From: Proteromonas lacertae
Lineage: Eukaryota; Sar; Bigyra; Opalinata; Proteromonadidae
Direction of reading: 5' to 3'
Length of the DNA: 64,000 nucleotides
Assembly (NCBI GenBank): GCA_002245135.1
Contig: NGBS01000591.1
Span: 124,001-188,000, forward strand
The notes beneath the pieces were generated by a model. It made no database searches and had not been told where the DNA came from. It saw nothing but the letters and a program-made list of their open reading frames with translations. Below are positions 11,887-25,800 of this stretch, piece after piece; the stretch's first letter is position 1; the number at the start of each line of letters is the position of its first letter. Both the position numbers and the translations under genes were made by a program.

Positions 11887-11895
11887 TTGGCTTGA
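11887..11895 (-). promoter_or_regulatory. TCAAGCCAA element upstream of AK7
   Basis: TCAAGCCAA on the minus strand ends 42 nt before the AK7 start. The same nine bases occur before two other minus-strand genes (43890-43898 and 45227-45235). Confidence 0.35.
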
Positions 11896-12001
11896 CTCTT
11901 TTAAATCAGAAAACCGATATTTTTTTCTCATTTGTGAATAACTCAACTATTATCGATTTCCAAAGATCACATTATATACAAAATAAATATTGTTGTTATT
12001 T

Positions 12002-12607
12002 TTAATTTAAATTATTTTCTAGTTCAGAAAAACTCTCAACAGATTTCATTATACTGTTATATAACTCTTCTATTGATTCTTCCAATGATTTTATTTCCTT
12101 TTCTTCCTATTATAGTTATAATAATTGGCTTATATATACAATATCAATTTTTTCTTCATATTTTTTATGTATTTCTTTTTTCTCTTTTATTCTTTCTTCT
12201 TCATTTAATATTTCGTTTATTTTATATCCATTTGCATCTGTAGTTTTGCATTCCAAAGTAGATTTTAAATCCTCTAATTCTTCTAATTTTTGTTTAATGT
12301 TTCTTTCTTTCATAATTGCATCAAATTCACACTATCGTAAAATATTATAAATAGTTAGATATACATTAATATCATGTTTTAATCCGTTAATGAAACGATT
12401 AGATTCAAAATCAATTAACCCTTGATTATCGACATCATTTTCTCTGTCTAATAGGAATGAATATTGTTCTTTAATTATTTGTTTACTATTTAGCACTGAT
12501 AAAACACCTTCTAATATATTTCTAAAACTCTATGAGATAATAACAATATAAATAAATGATACAATTTTTAAATAGTAAAATGTTTCACATGAATCTTCTT
12601 CTTCCAT
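12002..12607 (-). CDS. Small coiled-coil protein (168 aa), unknown
   Basis: Four exons join cleanly across three introns (GTATCATTT...CATAG, GTATATCTA...CGATAG, GTATATATA...AATAG), with TAA at 12002-12004. The product starts MEEEDSCETFYYLKI. Its second half is a long Glu/Lys heptad region (KERNIKQKLEELEDLKSTLE, EERIKEKKEIHKKYEEK, EEKEIKSLEESIEELY). The first half has NILEGVLSVLNSKQIIKEQY. There is no membrane segment and no recognised motif. It is divergent from the nibrin-like gene with 81 bp between the two start codons. It could be a small subunit of a coiled-coil complex; I do not recognise a family. Confidence 0.65.
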
Positions 12608-12688
12608 AGTATTAGTTGACTACTATGTCTAATTATCAAAATGAAATTTGAATTTAAAAAGAATTTGTCAAGCTTTTCTTCCCTCCAA

Positions 12689-14569
12689 ATGTATTTTTTG
12701 AAAGCGCCAAGCGGTGAAAAGTATTTATCTTGATAGTTTTATATTATAGAACACCGATTAAACCTGGTATATTAAAGGTTGGGCGAAAACGTATACATTA
12801 TGCGATTTACTTTAGAATGCGATATTTTACTTCAATCTACAGCATCTTCGCGGTTTCATGCAGAAATAGTCTTAAATATTAAAGAAAATTACGATATACA
12901 CAATCTTGAAGATATTTCTATAGAAGTTAACTTAAAAGATCATTCAAAAACAGGAACATTTGTAAACAACACAAGTAAAAATAATTGTAATATATATATA
13001 TATATAGAAATACCTACAAATGAACCAACAAGAATAAAATCCGGAGATAAAATCATATTTGGAGATCCACAATACATATACACATTAGAATATGAACCAA
13101 TAATTGTAACACTCTCTCGAATGAATAAAACAGAAAAACAAAAAGTAGAAAAAGTAATTAAGTCACTAGGTGGTTATGTATGTAAGAATTGGGATGAAAG
13201 ATGTAAATATGTCATAGTAAACAACGATTGTGAATGTATATATCAATATAATTAATATAATTTAGTAACATTAAAAGTAGTATGGGGTTGTATATATGAA
13301 TTACCAATTATAACTTCAGAATATTTTAACCAGTTATTAAATGGAGATAAAGATATTGATATTTATAAATACATGCCAACAATGGAAGGTAATGCAAATA
13401 TTCCAGATTTACATCCAATGACATGTCGAAGAAAAACTTTTGAAAATAAAACGATTATATTTTTGAGACAATCTCAATATGAAAAAATGCCATCTAAATG
13501 TGGTGGGAATGAGATTAAGTTATATAATATGAATAAAGAAGAAATAAAATCATTTGATTGGTTAAAATATTCAATAGCATATATCGTTATCCCATCATCC
13601 AATGATCTAAGTGATAATGAAAACGAATATATTGAGATAATACAATCAAAGAATAAGAATGTATATAGAATGGAAGAAACATCAATTCCTACTTATATAA
13701 TATATCCTAATCTACCAATGCCATCTCAATTAACACAACAATCTCAAATTAATAATCATAACAATGAAGATATAAGTTATACAATACCAGATACACAAAT
13801 AAATAAGAATGATATAGAGAAACAAGTATCGTCTATTGAATTTAATGAACCAAAACCATTATCAAAACTAAAGAAGAAGAATAATAACAAAAACAACAAC
13901 AGCAAGAGAAAACGTGAAGAAGAAGAAATAGAAAAAGAGAATAATGAACCAGAAAAGAAGAGAATGAAAATGAATAAATTACAACAATTATATGGAAATG
14001 ATAATTCTAGTGATATTGAAGATGATATTAATATTAATAATAATAATAATAATAGTTCAACTAGATTAAGTATATTACAAATGGATGATGATGAGGAGGA
14101 GGATAATAATAATAATTATAGCAATGAAAGTGGTTATAGTAGTAATTCAATATCAAAGAAGAGAGTTGATCCATTTAGTTTACCATTAACCAATAAGAAA
14201 AGAAAAACGAAAAATACATTTATTGATGATGATTTTAAACAACAACAACAACAATCTAATAATAATAATAATATAAAAGAAGTAAGGAAGAAAGCAATAA
14301 AAATAACTACCAATAATGCTAATAATTCAGAAGAATCTGAATCAACATCATTATCATTACCTTCTGATAAAATCAATGAAATGCATAAAATAAGAAAAGT
14401 AACAGTGAATGAAAGTGATAAACAACTATCAGAAGATGGAAATGTTAATGTAATTATTATGCCTATGATTAATATGAGTATAAAACCACTAGGAAAACAG
14501 TTTATTAAGAAACTAAAGAATAATTCTGTATCTAAAACAAAATTAACTGCATATACTCTAAATGATTGA
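12689..14569 (+). CDS. NBN: Nibrin-like FHA-BRCT protein (MRN complex)
   Basis: Exon 1 (12689-12720) reads MYFLKAPSGEK. Introns are 12721-12749 (29 nt), 12791-12815 (25 nt, the shortest here) and 13236-13265 (30 nt). The spliced start gives PIKPGILKVGRKQCDILL, SSRFHAEIVLN and DHSKTGTFVN, a textbook FHA domain at residue 10 as in nibrin. A BRCT-like segment follows (KQKVEKVIKSLGGYV, TLKVVWGCIYELPIITSEYF), then a second divergent BRCT-like region up to about residue 270. The tail is low in complexity and rich in Asn, Asp and Lys. The FHA at the extreme N-terminus, directly followed by BRCT, is the nibrin order; the protein would bind MRE11-RAD50 at DNA breaks. A clear MRE11-binding motif is not obvious at the C-terminus. 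The frame is intact. Confidence 0.7.
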
Positions 14570-14592
14570 ATTAAATTATTCTTATTTATTTT

Positions 14593-15783
14593 TTATGTTT
14601 TAAATTGATTGTTATTTTTCTCATAAAATTGTATATTCTGAAAATATAACACCTCATTTCCAATACATAACCAATTTGTTTTTAATTGTCTGCTAAAATA
14701 CTCTACACCTGTTATTTCATGTGTATAAAACCTCTGAAATACACTAACTGGGTTTGGCTTGAATGAGTGTGATATTGGAGTTGAAAAAATGAGAAAATCT
14801 TTTGGAATGTGTGTTGGAGGTTTGTTATTCTTTTTATATCCAATTATTAGTCTTTCATAAGGTAAACGATGAGAATAAGAGAAAGGAATAACTGGAACTC
14901 CATATGATGTAAGCTTTACCCAATAAAATGTTGTATAATATTCAATCTTCCATTTTGAAAAGAGTTTATTTCTATTTAATAAAAAAAATAAAAAATAAAA
15001 AATATATATACAAAACCCACTGTTTTATTTTTGGATCATTCGTTATCCATATACCTACAATTCCATTATCATCATCTAATATTATACTTGGATTTACTGA
15101 AGATAGATATTTCTCTAATATTGATAATGTCAATGTATTATATGATTTTGATCTTGATACACTCATTGATTGCCAAGGTGGATCTAATATCATTATATCA
15201 TACTTCATTGGATAATTAATGTATTTGAATAATTGTATATCACATAAAATAAAAGATGATTGAGGTGGTATTATAAATTCTACTTCATTTATTGTTATAT
15301 TCATTCTAAACAAGAATATACTGAGTAATAATATATACATGTTTATTGAATCATTCTTGAATAATGTATGGTATAGATTAAAATCATCCAAATCCTCAAT
15401 TTGCATTACTTGAAAAAATCTGAGTTGAATTTTATAGCAGATCGAATCATATTACATCCTGTAGCTGTATCAAGTGAATTAATTTCATCAATATTCTGCT
15501 TTTCATGTATTTGAGAATCATATTGTCTTATAGGAGATAAAATCTTCCCTAAAGTATTTGGAAGAATTTCTTCTTCAATTACATCAAATCTGGCTTCCAT
15601 TTCAGTTTTCGGTGAATTTTGTATTTGTTGTCTAGTGTCTTTGGATAATTTATAATATGGTTTCATGGGAAGATGGAATACTCGATTTGTGAAAATATAT
15701 TCAGTTACAAGAGGTATTACATATGGATTCAAAATAATATAGTTTGAAGATTCTAATAAAACGTCTGGATAATCATTATTCAT
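14593..15783 (-). CDS. METTL4: METTL4-type MT-A70 adenine methyltransferase
   Basis: The C-terminal half has the catalytic motif DPPWQSMSVSRSKSYNTL (DPPW, as in MT-A70 enzymes), then GIVGIWITNDPKIKQW and YTTFYWVKLTSYGVPVIPF. RLPYERLIIGY follows, matching the order of METTL4 (DPPW, WVTN, WHWVKIT, PYEGLILG). METTL4 proteins methylate adenine in RNA (cap-adjacent Am in U2 snRNA or mRNA) and have been linked to DNA 6mA. The N-terminal half (MNNDYPDVLLES onward) is variable. One intron is 14972-15011 (40 nt). A one-base extra T in a T6 run near 15412 breaks the frame between FNSDFF and MQIEDLDDF. The stop is 23 bp from the nibrin stop (tail-to-tail). Confidence 0.85.
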
Positions 15784-15839
15784 ACTGCATATTACAAAAA
15801 CAAGAAAAATAGATTAATACAGAAATACAAATACATTAG

Positions 15840-15847
15840 ACACGTGT
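15840..15847. promoter_or_regulatory. ACACGTGT palindrome in a divergent promoter
   Basis: An 8-bp palindrome with an E-box/G-box core (CACGTG) lies in the 92-bp gap between the METTL4 and METAP2 start codons. It is unusual in such AT-rich DNA; a role as a shared factor site is a guess. Confidence 0.25.
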
Positions 15848-15875
15848 ATTTACTTTTGGTATTTTGGTATTAATC

Positions 15876-17281
<1,406 letters not shown>

Positions 17282-17405
17282 AGAAAAGCATTATATAATA
17301 AAGAAATATATATGGATGTGTATATATTTTCATTCTTTGTTTTTTATTTTATATTTATTCAAATTAAAAGTTAAAAAAAGAAAATTGTTACTATAAATTA
17401 AATAA

Positions 17406-18029
17406 TTATTCTTCTGGAATACCAGCAATCATTCTATATTTCTCAATCCAACCTGTAATCATGGTGATATTATCTTCCAAATCGTCAATTGTATTGCTAA
17501 CTAATGGTATTACAATTTCAGCTTTGTAATTCTCTTTTGCTTCATCTAATACAGTTTGCATTATTTCACATTCAACATTTTCTGTTATTTTAGCATCGTT
17601 ATATCCTCTAGCCTTTAATCTATCATACAAAATTGTATTATCTGTTGTTAAAACAATTACTAGATCAAACCATCTTTCTGGAAATAACTGATTTGTGTGA
17701 TAATCAACAATCTTACCTCCTTCAGCCATCATAGGCTCCATATCATCTAATAACTATATAATATATCATTTGAACTAATACTTGTTCCTCACCATCCACT
17801 CCCATAATCATTGTATCAAATTTCTCATCGATACTCTCATAATATTTCTTCTCTCGAACCTATTATCCATAAACATTAAAATTATACAATATCACCAACT
17901 ATTACATGCTTCATTCCTTTTTTCTCCTAATTAGTGATATTAAAAAAGCAATAATACAGCAACAGCTTTTGCAATTGTTGTTTTCCCTGTGCCTGGTGTT
18001 CCAGTAATCAAAATATTAGCATCTCTCAT
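17406..18029 (-). CDS. AK6: Adenylate kinase isoenzyme 6 / FAP7
   Basis: The start MRDANILITGTPGTGKTTIA carries the P-loop. VVREKKYYESIDEKFD-like sequence and EGGKIVDYHTNQLFPERWFD follow; this Asp-Tyr-His and FPERWFD block is diagnostic of AK6/FAP7. TDNTILYDRLKARGYND and NVECEIMQTVLDEAKENYK complete the family pattern. AK6 is an atypical P-loop ATPase/adenylate kinase that helps mature the 40S ribosomal subunit through uS11. Four exons are joined by introns of 28-31 nt, and the frame is intact throughout. The start faces the next gene with only 101 bp between ATGs; an E2F-like site lies in that gap. Confidence 0.95.
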
Positions 18030-18084
18030 GTTGAATGAATAATTTCAAAATTTGGTTTATCAAAAGTTTTTCATTCTAAATTTA

Positions 18085-18095
18085 TTTGGCGCGAA
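18085..18095. promoter_or_regulatory. E2F-like site TTTGGCGCGAA in a bidirectional promoter
   Basis: TTTGGCGC matches the E2F consensus TTTSSCGC exactly and stands out in a nearly GC-free region. It lies 56 nt upstream of the AK6 ATG and 36 nt upstream of the coiled-coil gene ATG at 18131. Confidence 0.35.
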
Positions 18096-18130
18096 GATGA
18101 ATGAAACAACCATTTTGCGCAACAAATGTG

Positions 18131-18731
18131 ATGCTCAAGCGAAAGCTAATAGAGCGTCTTCAGGCTTCTATTAAGCAGAAGAATGATGAAATATTCGATC
18201 TGTCATCAACAATTGAAATGGACAATGTTGAAACTAAATATGCTATCAAAGCAAGTATAATTTTAGTTGATTATTAAATAGGCAGAAGAAAAGGCTAAAG
18301 CTGAAGTTGAAAGACTTAAATCAGAATTAGAATTCATTAGAAGGGAATTAGAAGCTTCAGATAGAATTAGAAATGAACTGCAACAAAATGTAAATAAATA
18401 TAAACGTATAAATCGGTGGTTTTTAGAATAATTATAGCACAAAATAGAATCGATTCAATGTGGCCAGATTTAACACGTATATTATTTCATATTCTCATGT
18501 AAAATAGCCTCTAAAAGACCAAGAATATCAAATTCTCAAGATAAACCTTCTGATCTTCCTTCAATTATCATAGATCCAATACCTAACTTCACTATTCAGT
18601 ACTTCCTCTTACAATGTTCAGAAGAATTACGATTTCTCTGTGATTTAGAAAAATCAGTATAATTCTATTAATTATGAATATAGAAACCATTAATATCATC
18701 TTCTCAGCCAACTCCTGTTAGTACTCCTTCC

Positions 18732-18764
<33 letters not shown>

Positions 18765-19778
18765 TCATCTTCTACAAATATATCCTTTTATTAATGTATA
18801 TAAAATGTAAATTATATATATTTTGCTTCTTTCATTTATTCTTTTTTTACTTATATCATTTAATTACAACTTCATTTTCATCCACTGAATCATTAACAGA
18901 TATTTACTATACACTATTGCTAATATTGAATAATAATATTACCAATATACATGTTGTATCAAAATCACTATTGTGTATAAGATGTATTTATGAGATATAC
19001 TCAGATCATGTTATTTTCCAAAATGAACCAACCAATCAATTCACACCAAATATGATTATAATATCTGAACAAATACGTTAATAATTATATACAAATTTTA
19101 AAAGATAATTTATCAGATCAGATTAATAGTTTTATTCTTAATATTTTAACATTATTTTTATCACTTAATAGCAATAATAGTAATAATAAAGAGTAATGAA
19201 ATGATGCAAATATTAAATTATCATCATATTATGAATTATTATAATAATGAATCAACCTATAGACACACTTTCATGTTATTTTATAATCAGTTACTTATAT
19301 CCAGTAATATACCTTTAAACCAATGGAATAATAATTATATTGATATTATTATTTATATATTAATGAATATTGATAAAGTGAAAGTAAATATAGTTAATTA
19401 TATAGACACAATTGTATTTATGAAAATTTTTGTTATTATATATGGAAAAGAAGGACTTCAATACTTATTTTCTACTGATCATTCTCGAATTAATATTTAT
19501 TATCAGATGTTATTAATAATGGAGAAATTACTAGTAGAGTTAATGAATAATTCGTATGATGGATAAAGTGTTGATGTTTTTTAGTGAATGTTTTCATATT
19601 TTTGAATGTTATTTCTACTATAGTTTCTTTAGAGAATCATTTGAAAGAGTTTGGATCTTATAATCTTGCAGTTATAGTTGTTGGAAAGTTCATAAGAGTA
19701 ATTCAATCTGTAAAAGAATATGATAGAATTAAATATAATGCGCAATCTTTACTGGATATGTTAAATTCGAAGAGTTAA
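18131..19778 (+). CDS. Coiled-coil plus helical-repeat protein, unassigned (ATRIP-like layout)
   Basis: The chosen start (18131) gives MLKRKLIERLQASIKQKNDE, and a coiled coil of about 90 residues follows (KAKAEVERLKSELEFIRREL). An earlier ATG at 18097 is in another frame and stops after 25 codons. After small introns comes PRISNSQDKPSDLPSIIIDP, then IQYFLLQCSEELRFLCDLEK, an Asn run from an AAT microsatellite, and about 300 residues of hydrophobic helices (YTLLLILNNNITNIHVV, RHTFMLFYNQLLISSNIPL, NVFIFLNVISTIVSLENHLK). The stop is TAA at 19776-19778. N-terminal coiled coil followed by helical repeats is the layout of ATRIP, the ATR partner, but I see no diagnostic motif. Several exon borders are uncertain. 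Confidence 0.5.
18732..18764 (+). repeat. (AAT)11 microsatellite encoding Asn
   Basis: Eleven AAT units lie inside the coiled-coil/helical gene and encode a poly-Asn run flanked by Ser. Poly-Asn and poly-Gln runs recur in several genes of this window. Confidence 0.8.
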
Positions 19779-19883
19779 TGTTTTTTTACTTATTTATTTT
19801 ATTTGTTTGTTGAAATTGAAATTATAATTTTATAAAAACAATAATAATTCATTTTATAGTAATAATATTAGATGTATAAATAT

Positions 19884-22800
19884 CTATATTCTTACTCCTT
19901 CTGGAACTTGTTTTTCTGGTATAGAAACTCGCCTTAAAGTAGATTGAGATCTTGCTCTTTTTCTAAATATTCCTGTTCTTAATAAACAGAATACTACTAT
20001 CACTATAATAATTAATCCAGCTGCTACAGATCCAACAGACTATTCCAGCTATGGCTCCACTACTTGTATTCACATTCACTTTCATCAACTACACTCCATA
20101 CACCTTTATTATCATCAGTTAATAAACATTTTCTTCTCTTCATTCCACTATTTGCTCCTCCACATTCTATCAACACTTCTTTTCCTCCTTTCTCAGCTGG
20201 GGTTCTTGGAAATCCAGAATCAGATTCACAATATATTGCTTCAAATTCGATCTCTACATTCTACAGTTTGAATTTGAACGGATGGAGGATTTCGAATTGT
20301 AAATGTATATTTTGTTTTTTCTACATATTCTGATGGTAATCCATATATTTCTCCAGATTTGGAATCTAATGATAAGCCTTTAGGTAATTCAGGATTTACT
20401 GAGATTTCAAGATTTGTTCCAACTGCAATAAATAAATAAATTGATTTTATTGCTTCACCAAATTTGAATTTTATACTTGGCACTTTACTTGATGGAATAA
20501 TAACAGGATTAGTTAGGAATTGATGATATTAACATGAATGTAAATGAAACTTGTTTTCCACTTCCACTTATTAAGATTGTGGTATTTACTGAATTAAAAC
20601 TACTTAGATATATATCCACTTATTCTTCCACTTCGAATGAATCAAATTTTCAAAGTCGACGAATGGAAGATTAGGTATTATTGAATAAACTAAATTCTTT
20701 CCAGTTATCTCTACCTAATTCTAATCCATTCATATTCTTTTCCACCTTCAATTGTTATACTGTCATTATGTGTAATTATTACTGGTTCTACAGATTCTTC
20801 GACATTTATTGTGATTGGATTGGATATTTCACCATTTTCATTGATAACATTTGAATGTATATAATTTACTACTTGGTGGTTCAGTATTTACTTTTCCACT
20901 TATCATTCCACTATTTTCATCAAATTTTAATCCTTCAGGTAATGCTGGATCAATTGAATATAAGATCGTTTTAGCTAAACATTGATATGGTTGTATATCT
21001 TTATAATTCATTCCAAATATCATTTTCACTTCTTTTTCATATTTTATATTATTTGGTCTGATTGGTAATGCCACATTCATTTCGACTGTTATATCAACAT
21101 AATCTAAATTATTTGAAGCTGTGAATTTACTTCTCATTGAACTTTCTTCAATCACCATTCCAGATATTAATCCACTCTTTTTGTCTAAACTCAATCCATT
21201 TGGCAATTTATCTACTATATATTCAATATTTTCACCTATCACATAAAATAATTTCAATTCTTTATATTCTTTACCAGCATCTAATATCACTGATTCATTA
21301 CTCCAAATCATTATTGGATTCTTTGTGGGTAAAACAGTTATTTGTATTTCAATTGTTATACCTTCACTTCCTGAATATGGATTATTAGCTTTGAAATAAA
21401 CTAGTTTTGATGATTCTTCAATATATGCTTGACCAGATATTAAACCAGTTGAATTATCTATTCTTAAACCACTTATTTCAGTAACCATTGAATAGAATAT
21501 ATCTTTTCCTGAAACTGTAAATAATCTAACATTTTCATAAAAACTACCTGCTTTGAATGTATAAGATGATTCTTTACTAATTAAAGATGGAGATTCATTA
21601 CAAGTATTTTCTATTTCACTCCAAGATTTATCATTATTACAATAAAATGTTCTATTTCCTGATAATCCTGACGTTTTACATCCAATGGTTATTTCTGTTC
21701 CAGTTACAGTTTCTGGAATTTCTTCTATTGCTTTACAATATCTGATTGGACATAAATGGAAATTTATATCATTAACATCAATACTACCTGATGAAGTTAA
21801 TGTTTTTGTAATGTTAAATCTCATCGCAGAATACATCATAGTCATATTGTAATCTGTAAAAACTCTCTTTAGAGTTGATGGATAAGTAACATCAGTATAA
21901 TTACCAATCAAAATCCATTTTGAATTATATAATCCTTCAACTGTGAAGTCTTTTGGAGCTCCATACTCCGAGTATGCATTAATACTGAATTGAGTAAAAT
22001 ATGTATGAAAATGATCTTTATATCTCATTATTGCCCAACCAGGAATTGTGTTAGTATACCATTCTGAATTAGGATTTTCATCAAATCCATAAGCTGCATG
22101 CATTGAATATGCCATTGTATTTGTTTCAGTTACCATTTTTGAGAATTTATTAAGAATTAAACAATCTTCTTCACTTCCTGTTATTCTTAATAAAGATGAA
22201 CTTATTTCAGGGAAATTGGTTTCTCCATTGAATTTGTGTAATTCGATTGAGATTTCAAATAGATTCTCTTCTAACCATACAATTGGAAGAATGAATACTT
22301 CAGCAGTTAAAACATCAAATCGATTATTTGCCATTGTATCTGGAGATATTTCACCATTTGGTAAATTATTTCGAAAGATTTCTTTTCCATTCACTTTTAT
22401 TATTATTCCACTTATATAACTCACTTTTAAAGCAAAAGCATTATATTTATCTAAATCACCAAATCTATCTATCTTTCTTACATAAATCACATTTCCAGAT
22501 ACTTTATTCAATTCAGATAATTTGGATTTTGACCATGTTGAATGTTGAGTAGTTGGATTATCCCAACCATCTTCATATTGAATTGAATTTTCCCATTCTG
22601 TATTATAATCATAATCCAATGTTGAATGAAATCTTTTCTCCAGCTTTGTTACAGAAGAAGCTAATGCTGTTCTATCCACTGGAATTCTATCCACTAATAT
22701 GTCAACAAACCCTTTACTATAACCTGAATATGTATTACTGGTTCTATACACTGCAGTATATTCATCATTTGCTAAACAATATTCATATTCATAAATATGA

Positions 22801-25800
22801 TCGTTTTTCCATCCTTCATCTTCTCCATTTAATATCATTACTGCAGTTTTATTCTCATTATCCATTTCAGATGTTTTATAAAGAGATATTCCCCAATCAT
22901 CTGGATATGTACCATCACTTCCATTCACATGAATAGTAATAATAGTTTTGGCTTGTTTCAGACAAACTTCATCTATCAACTTATCATAGAATGTTAAATT
23001 CAAAAACCTTGTGGTCATGCCATTAGGATTTGTTCCTATTATCTTATATAGTTGTTTTGGTGATTCTTCCGTCACTTTACCTGTTATTTCACAATTGGTT
23101 TTATTGAAATGTAGAAATGAAGGTAATTCTGGAGATATTTCACATTTATCTAGCAAATGAACTTTTGGTATTATTTTCACTTCATCATTCAAATAATATT
23201 CTTCTCTTGTACTTTTAGAATATTCTATCATTGGTGATTTTATAACAGTGTTGATTTTAAATGTACTTACTCCATAATATTTCATTTGTGTTCTATCAGC
23301 TATCTTTCCATCAGTATAAAATTCATAATAAAATATTCCATCTCCATTTTGATAATCAGAAGCATAAAATTGATAATCTCCTGGAATTAAACATAAGACA
23401 GGAAAATATAAAGGAAGTGGTCCTGCTGGAATTGTATATTCTAGTATTACTGTATCATTACGGTACTCGTATCTACACTTTATATATCCATCTCTTGGAT
23501 TAATTGTATCTACTACTTTCACAAAATGAGGTTTATATACACCAGAACATCCACTTATCACATTTGTCGCAATTTTTGTACTTATATATTCATTGTTAGC
23601 ATAATAGGCTCGAATTTCTAATTCATAATTATTTAAATATTCTGTTGCAACTGCTCTAATACTTCCTGTATATTTATCAAATATAAATCCATCAGGAACA
23701 ACTGATAATTCATAATATATAACAGTACCACCATCAACACTTATTAATAAGTGACTTTCATTTCCTAAAAATAAATTCAATTTTGTAATAGTTGTTCCAT
23801 TATTGTCTAAATCTATTAAATGTAATCCTTGTGGTTTTGTATCTCCTATCACTTTTATAGATATTATGGCATTTACTGTTGAACCATCTTCTAATTTACC
23901 ACTTATAACATAGGATGTTACATCTTGAACTGTTGTTGGTGTTCCACGAATTGTACAACCAGATAGTTCTAATCCAGGAGGTAAACTAGGTTCAGATATA
24001 CATTCATTTATTTCTTTGTTTCCTTCGATAAATGGAATATTGTCAGATATTCGATTATTCACTATATAAACTGCATAACTAACTCGATATTCATAATCAC
24101 CTCTTGGAACAAAATATAAAACGCCTTTTAACTCTTTATATTCAGAATCTAACTCATTCTTATAAGATAATTTTATCCCACTTCCTCCTACATTCTTCAT
24201 ATAATTCACTCTTATGAAGTGATATCCTTCACTCAAATACTTTGTTCCTGTTTTGGAATTCCAATCATGAATTCCTTTGTGATTTATTAATTCTATATAA
24301 TCAATAAATAACCAAGATCCTTGAACTGAGGTTAAATTGAATGTATAATTTCCTGATGTTTCTATCTTTAAATATCCTTCCCAATTTACTCCAAATTCAC
24401 TTGCAAAATTGGGAGTTAAACCATCCCAAATTGACTGAATTGGATTATATTCTTCATTTATTTCATCTTCTAATCGAATTATTTCAGTTGTTACACCTTC
24501 AGTTGAAGTAGTATATGGATTATTACAACTATTATCAAACTGATTGGATTTAAGATAATAAGCAACTATTCCTTTTACATATTTATCAACTATATCAACA
24601 AATAAAAACACCAAATTAGTTGTGGAAGTATCTGTTGAACATTGTACTGTTAATCTAAAAGTAGTCTCTTCATCAATTTGCCCTTTTAATACATTCCTTG
24701 TTACATCAGCAGTTACAGCATTATTTCCAGTAACACATCCAGCTGCTATTCCTCTTTCTAATTTGAATGGGATTTCAAAATATGAATTCTTAGGCATTGT
24801 ATAATATTGACTATCAAATGTCAAATATGATATGACATTATTTGAATCTAATTGGTAAAAACTAATTGATTCTTCTTCTGTTTCACCTGGTATTTTCCAT
24901 TTCAACATAAACTTGTATGTAGAATTATTTGTAAGTGGATAACAGTAATAACTATAGCACAACTCTTCTATTAATGAATAATGACCAACAATTTTAATTA
25001 GATGATAACCTGATGTTAAATCAACATCTATATTTTTATCTGAATATTCCCATGCACTACAATAACTATAATAGTAAGTATAATAATTATAATAACCATA
25101 ACCATCTTCTTTAAGATCACTTTCTTGATTATCAATATAAACCTGGTATTTAGCATAATCAGAATTCTTATGAAAGGAGTAAGTACCTTCTCCTGGAGCA
25201 TATATCATACCTTCTATTGTATAATTCCAATATAATACATTATGACTTGATAAAAATCCACCCAATTTATTATCCCATACTGAATAAGCATCTTCTCCAT
25301 CTAATCCATCTAAATTGTCTATAACTGCTGTTTTACTATTGTATATTGTCTTAATTGCATCATCATTACCACATGTAAAACTATTTATATCGTCAACTTT
25401 CATCGTTAAACCATATTTTATTTCTGTTGCTAACTTTGAGATGATTATTGTAGTAGAAGTTGTGCTTTTACCTGCTGGATTTTCAGCATTAATTGTAACT
25501 CTAATATCATTATAAAACATCATATATTTATACGTTATTTTATCTTCAGGAGGTGGTAATTTGTTTAGCTTTAGTATTCCATCAGTAGTAATAGAGATAG
25601 GATATGAACCAGAAGGACTAAAACTGATTGACCAACTTTTTACCTTTTTATCACTCTTGCAATTGAATGAATCGGTTAAATCTTGAAATATCGCTAATTT
25701 AACTAATCCGCATGTCAAAGTTGTTGGAACATCCCAAACTACGTTATAGATTATTAAATAATACTATTCATTTCAACATTTGCATTCATTGCTGAACCAT

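Noticed and set aside
12702-12716. GCGCCAAG stretch considered as an E2F-like promoter site for nibrin
   Set aside because: It lies inside exon 1 (codons for KAPSG) and does not match the consensus exactly.
18131-19778. Firm naming as ATRIP
   Set aside because: Only the coiled-coil-then-helices layout agrees; no diagnostic motif was seen.
22328-22936. Plus-strand open frames inside the PA14 gene
   Set aside because: They are shadows of a 1,626-codon minus-strand frame with recognisable domains.
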